Shown here: positions 26,605 through 35,457 of the stretch, piece by piece
How positions within the stretch are numbered: the first letter of the stretch is position 1
Layout: every line of letters starts with the position of its first letter
From: Enterocloster hominis (ex Liu et al. 2021)
Lineage (GTDB): Bacteria; Bacillota; Clostridia; Lachnospirales; Lachnospiraceae
Direction of reading: 5' to 3'
Assembly: GCA_014385265.1 (NCBI GenBank)
Contig: JACRTJ010000016.1
Coordinates: 1 to 64,000 of the forward strand
Length of the DNA stretch: 64,000 nt
Program-made: the position numbers and the translations under genes
Notes under the pieces: model-generated
Databases searched by the model: none
The model's input: the letters and a program-made list of their open reading frames with translations, nothing else
What the model was told of the DNA's origin: nothing

Positions 26605-28278
26605 TTGGACGAGAGAGAAAAAAACATAAATGGAAACGACGGGGACGAATACGATAAGGTCTGCTACGTCTGCCGGAGACCGGAGAGCAAGGCTGGAAAG
26701 ATGATCACGCTGCCCGGCGGCATCGATATCTGCCGGGACTGTATGCAGAAGGCCTTTGATACGGTCATGAACAGCGGGTTTGATATGAGCCGTCTGTCCG
26801 GGATCACGCCGGAACAGCTGTGGAACGCCGGAATGCCCATGGGAATGTGGCAGAATATCCCCGGGAAGGGAGGAAGCGCCGGTACTGGAAACGCTGGGGA
26901 AAAGAAGGCGGAGGACCAGACCGGAGGCGGGCTTCCAGAGAACGGAGAAAAAAAGGAGACAGCTCCAAAAACGCCTGGAACGCCGGAGGATGTGCCGGAG
27001 GAGACCCAGACGGTGGAAGAAACGGACGCCGGGGAGGAGGACGAAGCGCCGTACCAGGGAGGCTTTCCCTGGGGAAATATGGGCTTTGGGATCCCCATCG
27101 GCCAGATCGATCTCAACGCCATCACTGGGAAAAAACGGGTGAAGAAAAAGAAAGAGGGCCAGAAAAAGGAGCTTTTTAAGCTGAAGGATATCCCGGCCCC
27201 CCATGCCATAAAGGAAAAGCTGGACCAGTATGTGATCGGCCAGGAGCAGGCAAAAAAGGTGATCTCTGTGGCCGTTTACAACCACTATAAGCGGGTGTTC
27301 GAGCATACGTCCCCGGATGCACAGCAGTTCGGGACCGATGTGGAGATCGAAAAGTCCAACATTTTAATGATCGGACCCACCGGCAGCGGCAAGACGTATC
27401 TGGTCAAGACCCTGGCAAAGCTTCTGGATGTGCCCCTGGCCATCGCCGACGCCACCTCCCTTACGGAAGCCGGGTATATCGGAGACGATATTGAAAGCGT
27501 GATCTCCAAGCTCCTGGCAGCCGCCGGAAACGACGTGGAGCGGGCAGAAATGGGGATCGTGTTCATTGATGAGATCGACAAGATCGCCAAAAAGAAATCC
27601 ACCAGCACCAGGGATGTCAGCGGGGAATCGGTGCAGCAGGAGCTTTTAAAGCTTCTGGAGGGGGCGTCTGTGGAGGTTCCTGTGGGGACCAACCAGAAGA
27701 ATGCCATGACGCCCATGGAGACCATCAATACGGACAATATCCTCTTTATCTGCGGCGGAGCCTTCCCGGATCTGGAGAACATCATTAAAGAGCGTCTGAC
27801 GGAACAGGCGTCCATCGGCTTCAACGCAGATCTGAAGGATAAGTTTGATAAGGACCCGGATCTCTTAAGCAGGGTGACCAATAAGGATCTGCGGAATTTC
27901 GGGATGATCCCGGAGTTCCTGGGACGGCTTCCGGTGACCGTGACTCTCCAGGGGCTGACAAAGGAGTTCCTGGTGCGGATCTTAAAGGAGCCGAAAAACG
28001 CCATTCTGAAGCAGTACGAAAAGCTGCTTAAGATGGATGAGGTGGAGCTTTCCTTTGACGACGACGCTCTGGAGTGGATCGCAGAGGAAGCGTTAAAGAA
28101 GGAGACCGGGGCCAGGGCCCTGCGGGCGATCCTGGAGGAATTTATGCTGGATATCATGTATGAGATCCCAAAGGATTCCAACATTGGCTCTGTGACCATC
28201 ACAAGGGCGTATCTGGAGAAAAAAGGAGGCCCCCGCATTGCCATGCGCGGGGCAGGAGACTCACAGCCTGAGTCTTAA
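26605..28278 (+). CDS. ClpX-like AAA+ ATPase with long acidic linker
   Basis: A 557-residue ClpX relative. The N-terminus has a four-Cys zinc finger (CYVC near 20-23, ICRDC near 41). Then follows a 110-residue Glu/Pro/Gly-rich linker, far longer than in ClpX, and the AAA+ core: GPTGSGKT, pore loop GYIGDD, FIDEIDK, and a C-terminal GARALR sensor 2. The ClpP-docking IGF is kept (ASIGFNA), but the RKH pore-entrance loop of ClpX is replaced (VGTNQKNAMTP). TTG is the start, with GAAGGAG 7 nt upstream. It is probably a paralogue with different substrates. Its end overlaps the convergent protease gene by 18 bp. Confidence 0.9.
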   Translation: MDEREKNINGNDGDEYDKVCYVCRRPESKAGKMITLPGGIDICRDCMQKAFDTVMNSGFDMSRLSGITPEQLWNAGMPMGMWQNIPGKGGSAGTGNAGEKKAEDQTGGGLPENGEKKETAPKTPGTPEDVPEETQTVEETDAGEEDEAPYQGGFPWGNMGFGIPIGQIDLNAITGKKRVKKKKEGQKKELFKLKDIPAPHAIKEKLDQYVIGQEQAKKVISVAVYNHYKRVFEHTSPDAQQFGTDVEIEKSNILMIGPTGSGKTYLVKTLAKLLDVPLAIADATSLTEAGYIGDDIESVISKLLAAAGNDVERAEMGIVFIDEIDKIAKKKSTSTRDVSGESVQQELLKLLEGASVEVPVGTNQKNAMTPMETINTDNILFICGGAFPDLENIIKERLTEQASIGFNADLKDKFDKDPDLLSRVTNKDLRNFGMIPEFLGRLPVTVTLQGLTKEFLVRILKEPKNAILKQYEKLLKMDEVELSFDDDALEWIAEEALKKETGARALRAILEEFMLDIMYEIPKDSNIGSVTITRAYLEKKGGPRIAMRGAGDSQPES

Positions 28279-29967
28279 AAACGCCTGGTAGAGATCCAGC
28301 GTTCCGTACCCAAATTCACGGTTTGGGTAGGTGAGCGCTGGATTTCTTTTGGCTCCCCGGATCAGATAGGTCTTGATGGCGGAGGTGTTCATAAAGGGAT
28401 CGTTCCGCTCCAGGATCCCCCAGTGGAGCAGGATGGCGGCGGCTCCGGCGGCGTGGGCGGCAGCGGCGGAGGTGCCGGATCTTTGTACGAAGCTGGAACG
28501 GAGGCCGGCTCCGGTGATATTGACGCCCGGGGCCGCCAGCTCCGGCTTTATCTGGCCGGACCGGCTGAACCCTCTGCTGGAATGGATGTAGATTCCCCCG
28601 GTGGTATGGTCGTAGGCAGAGACCGTGAGGGCGTACTGGGAATTCCCGGGACCAGTGACCAGGGTATCGGGATCCGGCCGGAGGAAATATGTGGTGTCGG
28701 AGATGAAGCCGCGGCTGGGGAGCCAGATATGGAAGGCTCCGGTGATGTTTAAAGCGCTGGAGACCGTAAGGTTCCAGATCCCCGGCATGGGATCCTTAAA
28801 GCGGATGAAGACCATCTGGCTTCCGGTGGCCGTGTTGACGATGCTGGAAAAAACTGTGATCTCCGTCTGCTCCACCAGGAACCGGATGACGTTTTCTTCC
28901 TCTGTGGAGGAGGGGAGCGGATCCACCACCTCTCCTGTGGGGGAAATGAAGCCCACCCGGTAGATATCCACATCCTGGGCCCAGAATTCCATGGAAAAGC
29001 CGCTGTCCTTTTCTCCCACGTTCAGCTCCACAGTCTGAAGTGTTTCCTCCGGCCTGGTGACGGCCCGGTAGTGATGGCCGTAGCCGGTCTCGTTGCCTGC
29101 CGCTGTGATGACGGCGGTCCCGGCATAGATATTGATATCATCCAGATAAAGCCCCAGAGGGGATTTTCCCACATGGCTTCCCTGGTTGGTCCCCAGCCCC
29201 AGGCAGATCACCAGAGGCATGGAAAAACGGCGGGCCAGATGGAGCAGGTAAGCGACGCCCATCATGATATCGTTTTCCTGATAGGCATCTGCCCCCTCCC
29301 GGATCAGATAAAAATCCCGGAGGTACGCCTTGGCGGGCTTCAGCTTTACCATGGCAATGGAAGCCCTTGGGGCGGCTCCGGTAAAATCCTGGTCCGGATC
29401 CTCTCCTCCGGCTGCCACAGACGCCAGAAAGGTGCCGTGGCCGTTTTCGTCCGCAGACGGGACCAGGGCCAGGGGATCCGGGGCCGCCAGCGCCTGGTCG
29501 ATCTCCTCTCTGGAATACTGGGTCCCATAAAGGGCCTGGAAGCCGGTTACAGGATCCGGGGCGCCGGTTTCCAGAGTCTGGTCCCAGATCCCCAGGATCC
29601 TGGAACTCCCGTCTTCCTTCCGGAACAGGGGATTCTGATAGTCGATGCCAGTGTCCACGAAGCCGATGAGGACGCCCTGGCCCTGGTTCCCGAAGGCGGG
29701 GATCCGGGAGGCGGGAAGGATCCCGGAGGCCTCCATGCTGTCGGTGGCCAGGAGGGAATAGAGCTTCGGGATGGCCGAATAGGTATAGTAGGAAAAATTC
29801 ATGGGCCTTTCCAGATCGTCCATGGGAATGTGGAGCACGGCGAACTGGCGGCTGACAAAATCGATGCATTCGATGCCGGTCATGGCAGATAGCTGCTCCG
29901 GCAGGGCACTGTATGTGGAGATAAAATCGGCGGTGTCTTCGGATGTGACGCTGTAAGAACAAGGCAT
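28261..29967 (-). CDS. S8-family subtilisin-like peptidase (Csp-like, no signal peptide)
   Basis: A 568-residue serine protease with the whole triad: Asp in GFVDTGIDY (about 105), His in ENGHGTFLAS (about 176) and Ser in SGTSAAAAHAAG (about 500). A long insert (about 280-420) sits between His and Ser, as in clostridial Csp proteases and related cytoplasmic S8 peptidases. No signal peptide or prodomain cleavage site is evident, although the first 90 residues could act as a prodomain. ATG 29967 with GGAG 7 nt upstream is preferred to the in-frame TTG at 29985. It converges on and overlaps the ClpX-like gene; no terminator separates them. Confidence 0.9.
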   Translation of the reverse strand: MPCSYSVTSEDTADFISTYSALPEQLSAMTGIECIDFVSRQFAVLHIPMDDLERPMNFSYYTYSAIPKLYSLLATDSMEASGILPASRIPAFGNQGQGVLIGFVDTGIDYQNPLFRKEDGSSRILGIWDQTLETGAPDPVTGFQALYGTQYSREEIDQALAAPDPLALVPSADENGHGTFLASVAAGGEDPDQDFTGAAPRASIAMVKLKPAKAYLRDFYLIREGADAYQENDIMMGVAYLLHLARRFSMPLVICLGLGTNQGSHVGKSPLGLYLDDINIYAGTAVITAAGNETGYGHHYRAVTRPEETLQTVELNVGEKDSGFSMEFWAQDVDIYRVGFISPTGEVVDPLPSSTEEENVIRFLVEQTEITVFSSIVNTATGSQMVFIRFKDPMPGIWNLTVSSALNITGAFHIWLPSRGFISDTTYFLRPDPDTLVTGPGNSQYALTVSAYDHTTGGIYIHSSRGFSRSGQIKPELAAPGVNITGAGLRSSFVQRSGTSAAAAHAAGAAAILLHWGILERNDPFMNTSAIKTYLIRGAKRNPALTYPNREFGYGTLDLYQAFLRLRL

Positions 29968-30123
29968 TCTGATACTCCGGTGCAAAGCTGCTCATACGAT
30001 TGCTGTATTATATGTGAAAATACGGGAGAACATGAAAAGCAGAGGGGAGATTCTCCGGAAAAGATGGACGGAGCAGGGAAAATAGTGTAAGATAGGATGA
30101 TAAGGACGGAAAGGAGACTTGCC

Positions 30124-30624
30124 ATGTTTGGATTTCTGACGTTTGGAACGACGCTCACATTCCTGGACCAGGCCTTCAAGGCCCGGATCGAGAAGGAGGA
30201 GAAAGGCACGTTCCCCAGGGAGCTTGCCATCTCCAAAGGAAAGATAAAGCTTTACCAAAACCATAACGAAGGGTTTTCCTTTGGGATCTTAAAGGGATCC
30301 AGGGCGGTGCAGCTGGTGCCCTTATGTGTTACGTCGGCCTTTGCCGGAGCCTGGGCGTACCTCATGGGGACCCGGGGAAGGATACTGGAAAAGCTGGCCC
30401 TGACCCTGACCCTGGCCGGAGGAGTGAGCAACCTCTACGACCGGATGAAGCGCGGCTATGTGGTGGACTATTTCAGCTTCCAGTGGAAGGCTCTTAAAAA
30501 GGTGGTCTTTAATCTGGGGGATCTGTTTATTTTTGCCGGAGCGTTTCTGATGGCAGCAGGGACTGCGGCAGGCTTTTTAAAGGATCTGATCATGGATTTA
30601 TACGGGAAAACGGAGGAAAAGTAG
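30124..30624 (+). CDS. Signal peptidase II (LspA)-like membrane protein
   Basis: A 166-residue protein with four membrane helices and both catalytic motifs of LspA: NLYDRMKRGYVVDYF (first Asp) and VFNLGDLFIF (second Asp; NLGD in place of the common NIAD). The early NHNEGFSFGIL corresponds to the NxGxAFG motif. An unusual charged stretch (about 20-40) enlarges the first loop. AAAGGAG sits 7 nt before ATG 30124. It ends 1 bp before glf, whose ribosome binding site lies inside it, so it heads the polysaccharide operon. It may be a paralogue with a dedicated lipoprotein or another substrate. Confidence 0.82.
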   Translation: MFGFLTFGTTLTFLDQAFKARIEKEEKGTFPRELAISKGKIKLYQNHNEGFSFGILKGSRAVQLVPLCVTSAFAGAWAYLMGTRGRILEKLALTLTLAGGVSNLYDRMKRGYVVDYFSFQWKALKKVVFNLGDLFIFAGAFLMAAGTAAGFLKDLIMDLYGKTEEK

Positions 30625-30625
30625 A

Positions 30626-31753
30626 ATGAAGCAGTACGACTATCTGCTGGTGGGGAGCGGCCTGTTTGCCGGAGTGTTCGCGTATTTTGCAGGAAAACAG
30701 GGAAAAAAATGTCTGGTGCTGGAAAAAAGGGATCATCTGGGCGGGAACATTTACTGTGAAGAGACCGAGGGCATCCATGTCCATAAATACGGCGCCCATA
30801 TCTTCCATACCAGCAGCCGGGAGGTTTGGGATTTTGTCAACAGCCTGGCTGAATTCAACCGCTATACCAACAGCCCGGTGGCCAATTATAAGGGCGAGAT
30901 GTACAATATGCCTTTTAATATGAATACCTTCAGCCGTATGTGGGGGATCTCCACGCCGGAGGAGGCAAAAAAGATCATACAGGAACAGAGAAAGGTCATA
31001 AAGGGCGAGCCCAAAAACCTGGAGGAGCAGGCCATCAGCCTGGTTGGGACCCATATCTACCAGAAGCTGGTCAAGGGCTATACGGAAAAGCAGTGGGGGC
31101 GGGAATGTAAGGACCTTCCGGCGTTTATCATCAAGCGCCTCCCGGTGCGCTATACCTACGACAACAATTATTTCAACGATCTGTACCAGGGGATCCCCAT
31201 GGGCGGCTATAATGTGATCATTGACAAGCTGTTTGCAGGCTGTGAGGTGCGTCTGGGTACGGATTATCTGGAGAATAAGAAAGAATACGACGCCCTGGCA
31301 GAAAAGGTGGTCTATACGGGAACCATAGACAGCTATTTCGGTTACCGGTTCGGCAGGCTCCAGTACCGCAGCCTGAGGTTTGAGACGGAGGTCCTGGACA
31401 CGGATAATTTCCAGGGGAACGCGGTCATCAATTACACGGACCGGGAGACACCTTATACCAGGATCATCGAGCACAAGCATTTTGAGTTCGGCACCCAGGA
31501 AAAGACCGTGATCACAAAGGAATATCCGGCGGAGTGGACCGAGGGCATGGAGCCGTATTATCCGGTCAACGACGAAAAGAACCAGGAGCTGTATAAAAGG
31601 TATGAGGCCCTGGCGGCAGAGGAGAAAAACGTGATTTTCGGCGGCCGGCTGGCAGAATACAGATATTACGATATGGATAAGGTGATCGAATCCGCCTTTG
31701 CCTGTGTGAAGAAGGAGTTTCATGGAATTAATATCGCGGCTGATCATAGGTAA
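30626..31753 (+). CDS. glf: UDP-galactopyranose mutase
   Basis: A 375-residue flavoenzyme that turns UDP-galactopyranose into UDP-galactofuranose for surface glycans. The FAD site is DYLLVGSGLFAGVFAY, followed by LEKRDHLGGNIY and HKYGAHIFHT. The substrate-binding segments GYTEKQWG, RLPVRYTYDNNYF and the C-terminal GRLAEYRYYDMD are all intact. The start overlaps regulation with the LspA-like gene, and the 3' end overlaps the flippase by 32 bp. Its presence suggests the polymer contains galactofuranose. Confidence 0.97.
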   Translation: MKQYDYLLVGSGLFAGVFAYFAGKQGKKCLVLEKRDHLGGNIYCEETEGIHVHKYGAHIFHTSSREVWDFVNSLAEFNRYTNSPVANYKGEMYNMPFNMNTFSRMWGISTPEEAKKIIQEQRKVIKGEPKNLEEQAISLVGTHIYQKLVKGYTEKQWGRECKDLPAFIIKRLPVRYTYDNNYFNDLYQGIPMGGYNVIIDKLFAGCEVRLGTDYLENKKEYDALAEKVVYTGTIDSYFGYRFGRLQYRSLRFETEVLDTDNFQGNAVINYTDRETPYTRIIEHKHFEFGTQEKTVITKEYPAEWTEGMEPYYPVNDEKNQELYKRYEALAAEEKNVIFGGRLAEYRYYDMDKVIESAFACVKKEFHGINIAADHR

Positions 31754-33020
31754 AAAATCGAAAAATCCGGAAAAACGTGACATTATATGGAATATGACCG
31801 GAAGCTTCCTGTATGCGTTCGCATCCATGGTCCTTTCCATTGCCGTGGTGCAGATCGCCGGGGAGGATGCGGGAGGGATCTTTACCTTTGCCTTCACAAC
31901 CTTCGGCCAGCATATGTTCATGATGGCGTATTTCGGGATCCGCCCGTTCCAGATCACCGACACCGGAGGAAAATACTCCTTTGGGGATTACCTGGGGCTG
32001 CGGCTCCTGACCTGTGGGGCGGCTGTCCTCACGGGCATGGGATACGTATTGTTAAACGGTTATTCCTTTGAAAAAGCGGCCGTGGTATTTTTGATGGTGG
32101 TCTATAAGGTCATCGACGCCCTGGCGGATGCCTATGAGGCGGAATTCCAGAGAGGCGGGCGGCTTTATCTGACGGGAAAATCCAACGCCTTCCGAACGAT
32201 CCTTTCCGTGGGCGTATTCCTGGCTTCCCTGGCATATACGAAAGATCTGGCCGCCGCCAGCCTGTGGGCTGTGGGAGCCCAGGCGGCGGGGTTCCTGGTG
32301 TTCGACGTGCTGGTGATCCGGGAGCTTCCCAATGTGGAGTGGAGATCGGCGAAGGGAAAGAAGCAGGAGCTTTTTGCAGAGACCATCCTGCTGTTCTGTT
32401 CGGCAGTGCTGGACTTTTATATTTTTTCCGCGTCCAAATACGCCATTGAGGGCTGTATGGCGGACCGGGATATGGCCGTGTTCGGAGCCATCTTCATGCC
32501 CACCAGCATCATCAATCTGGTGGCCGGGTTCGTGATCCGGCCTTATCTTACGAAAATGTCCTTTACCTGGGAGATGGGGAGGACCCGGCGGTTTTTAAAG
32601 ATCCAGAAGCGGATCGCTCTGATCATCGCGGCCCTGACGGTGCTGGCTGTGGGAGGCGCGTGGCTTCTGGGGATTCCGGTGTTAAGCCTTCTGTATCCCA
32701 ATCTGCGGACCGGCCTTTCCCAGTGCCGGCCGGCACTGGTTTTGATCATTTTCGGCGGAGCCCTGAATGCGTACATGAACCTGTTTTATTATTCGCTGGT
32801 GATCATGAAAAAGCAGAAATATATTTTCGGGGTCTACGGCCTGGTGAGCCTTATGGCAGTCCTGGTCTCCACGCCCTTTGTGCGGTGGGGCGGGATCTTC
32901 GGGGGAGCCCTGGCCTATGTGGTCCTGACCGGTGCCTTAATGGTGCTGTTCGGCCTCATCGACCTGGCGGGGATCCTGGAACATAAACGGAAAAATCCGG
33001 AGCAGAGGAATTTAGAATGA
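31722..33020 (+). CDS. Polysaccharide flippase-like (Wzx/MATE superfamily) membrane protein
   Basis: A 432-residue protein with about 12 membrane helices and no enzymatic motif, resembling the polysaccharide transport proteins of the Wzx group. The start ATG at 31722 lies within glf and has AAGGAGTTTC upstream. It overlaps the next gene by 4 bp. An operon carrying both a Wzx-type flippase and a Wzm/Wzt exporter is unusual. The flippase may serve a separate lipid-linked intermediate or a side-chain donor. Confidence 0.8.
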   Translation: MELISRLIIGKKSKNPEKRDIIWNMTGSFLYAFASMVLSIAVVQIAGEDAGGIFTFAFTTFGQHMFMMAYFGIRPFQITDTGGKYSFGDYLGLRLLTCGAAVLTGMGYVLLNGYSFEKAAVVFLMVVYKVIDALADAYEAEFQRGGRLYLTGKSNAFRTILSVGVFLASLAYTKDLAAASLWAVGAQAAGFLVFDVLVIRELPNVEWRSAKGKKQELFAETILLFCSAVLDFYIFSASKYAIEGCMADRDMAVFGAIFMPTSIINLVAGFVIRPYLTKMSFTWEMGRTRRFLKIQKRIALIIAALTVLAVGGAWLLGIPVLSLLYPNLRTGLSQCRPALVLIIFGGALNAYMNLFYYSLVIMKKQKYIFGVYGLVSLMAVLVSTPFVRWGGIFGGALAYVVLTGALMVLFGLIDLAGILEHKRKNPEQRNLE

Positions 33021-33952
33021 AGGAAATAACTGTGGATGTGATCATTCCCGTTTACCGGCCGGGGGAACGGTTCGGGGAGCTTTTAAAGCGCCTGGACGCC
33101 CAGACCCAGCCTGTAAACCGGTATATCATCATGAATACGGAACAGGCATACTGGGACCGGTGGCTTTCTGAAACGGGATACAGTCTGCCGGAAAATCTTT
33201 CGGTCTTTCATGTGACAAGAGAGACCTTTGACCATGGAGCCACCAGGGACGCCGGGATCCGGCAGTCGGATGCCGGGATCTGTGTCTGTATGACCGACGA
33301 CGCCCTTCCGGCAGATCAGTATCTTCTGGAAAACCTGGTCCGCGGTCTTACGGAGAAGGAAAGCACGGCTGTGGCCTATGGCCGTCAGCTTCCGGACCGG
33401 GACTGCGGGATCATTGAGCGCTATACCAGGGCCTTTAATTATCCGGAGGAAAGCCGGTTAAAGACCAGGGAGGACCTGCCAGAGCTGGGGATCAAAACGT
33501 ATTTCTGCTCCAACGTATGTGCCGCCTATAAGCGGAGCGTATATCTGGAGCTGGGCGGCTTTACGAAAAAGACCATCTTCAACGAGGATATGATCTTTGC
33601 GGCAGGAGCTATGGAACGGGGATACGGTGTCTTTTACTCCGCCGGGGCCAGGGTGATCCATTCCCATAATTATTCGGGGATCCAGCAGTTTCACAGGAAT
33701 TTCGATCTGGCGGTATCCCAGGCCGACCACCCGGAGGTGTTCTCCGGCATCCGGTCCGAGGGAGAGGGGATCCGTATGGTAAAGCAGACGGCGGCCTTCC
33801 TTGTAAGGTCGGGGAAGGCGTATCTGATCTCGAAGCTCATTTATACCAGCGGGTGTAAATACCTGGGCTTTCTCATGGGAAAACGGTACCGGAGGCTGCC
33901 CCGTCCGGTGGTTTTGTGGTGCACCATGAATAAGGCCTACTGGGGGAAATAG
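33017..33952 (+). CDS. Glycosyltransferase family 2 (rhamnosyltransferase-like)
   Basis: A 311-residue GT-A glycosyltransferase. VDVIIPVYRPG opens the nucleotide-binding fold, and HGATRDAGI plus the MTDDALP metal site near residue 95 follow the pattern of rhamnosyltransferases (WbbL/RfbF type). FNEDMIFAAG holds the likely catalytic acidic residue. The C-terminus is basic and amphipathic. It begins in a 4-bp overlap with the flippase. Acceptor and donor are inferred only; a dTDP-rhamnose donor fits the nearby rfbC. Confidence 0.87.
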   Translation: MKEITVDVIIPVYRPGERFGELLKRLDAQTQPVNRYIIMNTEQAYWDRWLSETGYSLPENLSVFHVTRETFDHGATRDAGIRQSDAGICVCMTDDALPADQYLLENLVRGLTEKESTAVAYGRQLPDRDCGIIERYTRAFNYPEESRLKTREDLPELGIKTYFCSNVCAAYKRSVYLELGGFTKKTIFNEDMIFAAGAMERGYGVFYSAGARVIHSHNYSGIQQFHRNFDLAVSQADHPEVFSGIRSEGEGIRMVKQTAAFLVRSGKAYLISKLIYTSGCKYLGFLMGKRYRRLPRPVVLWCTMNKAYWGK

Positions 33953-33971
33953 GGCGGGATCCAATTTGGTA

Positions 33972-34000
33972 TTGTAACTCTTCCCGCACAGTGGTATGAT
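33972..34000 (+). promoter_or_regulatory. Internal sigma-A promoter before rfbC
   Basis: TTGTAA, 17 nt, TATGAT, starting 20 bp after the GT2 stop codon. It can give the rfbC-wzm-wzt part separate expression. Confidence 0.75.
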
Positions 34001-34037
34001 GTTTAGCAGACCAGAAAACAAAAGAGAGGTAAGAAAA

Positions 34038-34613
34038 ATGGGAAAGATTAAAGTAACTCCGTGCCAGGTGGAAGGAAAGACCATTGAGGGGCTTTTCGTG
34101 ATCGAGCCCACGGTATTTAAGGATGAGCGCGGATATTTTATGGAAACATACAACCAGAACGATTTTAAGGAAGCCGGCCTTGATATGGTATTCGTCCAGG
34201 ACAACCAGTCCATGTCCGTAAAGGGCGTGCTCCGGGGCCTCCATTTCCAGAAGCAGTTCCCCCAGGGCAAGCTGGTGCGCGCGGTCCGCGGCACAGTATT
34301 TGACGTGGCGGTGGATCTGAGGACCAGCTCCGAGACGTATGGAAAGTGGTTCGGCGTGGAGCTGTCTGCGGAAAATAAAAAGCAGTTTTATATTCCGGAA
34401 GGCTTTGCCCACGGCTTTTTAGTGCTGTCTGATGAAGCCGAATTCGCCTACAAATGCACCGATTTCTATCATCCCGGCGATGAGGGCGGCCTTTTATGGA
34501 GCGACGAGACCATCGGCGTACAGTGGCCCATCGAGGAGGGAATGGAGCTGATCATTTCTGAGAAGGATAAAAAGTGGGGCGGCTTCAACGATACGTTCAA
34601 GTTTGAGAGATAA
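34038..34613 (+). CDS. rfbC: dTDP-4-dehydrorhamnose 3,5-epimerase
   Basis: A 191-residue cupin-fold epimerase of the dTDP-L-rhamnose pathway. VFKDERGYFMETYN, the catalytic His region RGLHFQKQFPQGKLVRAVRG, and FYIPEGFAHGFLVLSDEAEFAYKCTDFY are all present. ATG 34038 is chosen because the frame upstream lies within the promoter and AGAGAGGTAAG precedes this codon. The rfbA, rfbB and rfbD partners are not in the window and must be elsewhere. Confidence 0.96.
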   Translation: MGKIKVTPCQVEGKTIEGLFVIEPTVFKDERGYFMETYNQNDFKEAGLDMVFVQDNQSMSVKGVLRGLHFQKQFPQGKLVRAVRGTVFDVAVDLRTSSETYGKWFGVELSAENKKQFYIPEGFAHGFLVLSDEAEFAYKCTDFYHPGDEGGLLWSDETIGVQWPIEEGMELIISEKDKKWGGFNDTFKFER

Positions 34614-34629
34614 TGAGGTTTAAAACAGC

Positions 34630-35448
34630 GTGAATTATGTAATTTCTCTTTTAAAGGAGATCATAACCAGGCGCCGTCTGATCTGGGACCTTTCAAAAGC
34701 CGATTTTAAAAAGCGGTTTGTGGGGTCCTATTTCGGCGTGGTATGGATGTTTGTGCAGCCGGTGGTGACCGTGCTGATCTACTGGCTGATCTTTGGCCCC
34801 ATCGGCTTTAAGAGTGCGCCTCCGGTGCCCAACGCCTCCTATGTACAGTGGCTGGTCCCCGGTATCGCGCCCTGGTTTTTCTTTGCAGAGGCCTTAAACT
34901 GCGGCACCGGCTGTCTCCAGGAATACAATTACCTGGTGAAGAAGGTCGTGTTTAGGGTGGAGATCCTTCCTATTATAAAGCTGATCTCCTGTCTGTTCGT
35001 TCATGGATTTTTTGTGGCCATCATGTTTGTGGTATTCCTCATCAGCGGGAAGGCGCCGCAGATCTCCTGGCTGCAGGTCCTTTATTATGCCTTTGCGGCC
35101 TCCATGTTCGCACTGGCGCTGACGTATTTTACCAGCGCCATCCAGGTATTCTTTAAGGACATGGCCCAGATCGTCAGCATCTGCCTTCAGTTCGGTATGT
35201 GGCTGACGCCCATTATGTACAGCGAGCAGCTTTTCCTGGAAAAGGGACTGACCATGGCTCCCACGATCCTGAAGCTGAACCCGTTCTATTATATTGCGGC
35301 CGGGTATCGTGACAGTATGCTCACCGGAGACTGGTTTTATATGCGTCCCACCCTTACAGTCTATTTCTGGGGCGTGACTATTGTCATGATGCTTGTGGGG
35401 CTGAAGGTATTTAAAAAGCTGCGTCCGCATTTTTCGGATGTATTATAG
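34630..35448 (+). CDS. Polysaccharide ABC exporter permease (Wzm/TagG type)
   Basis: A 272-residue ABC-2 permease with six membrane helices. DLSKADFKKRFVGSYFGVVWMFVQP near the N-terminus and the amphipathic gating segment are typical of Wzm, RfbA and TagG exporters of polysaccharide or teichoic acid. The start is GTG at 34630 with GAGGT about 12 nt upstream. It pairs with the ATPase encoded 9 bp downstream. Confidence 0.93.
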   Translation: MNYVISLLKEIITRRRLIWDLSKADFKKRFVGSYFGVVWMFVQPVVTVLIYWLIFGPIGFKSAPPVPNASYVQWLVPGIAPWFFFAEALNCGTGCLQEYNYLVKKVVFRVEILPIIKLISCLFVHGFFVAIMFVVFLISGKAPQISWLQVLYYAFAASMFALALTYFTSAIQVFFKDMAQIVSICLQFGMWLTPIMYSEQLFLEKGLTMAPTILKLNPFYYIAAGYRDSMLTGDWFYMRPTLTVYFWGVTIVMMLVGLKVFKKLRPHFSDVL

Positions 35449-35457
35449 GAGGATGGA

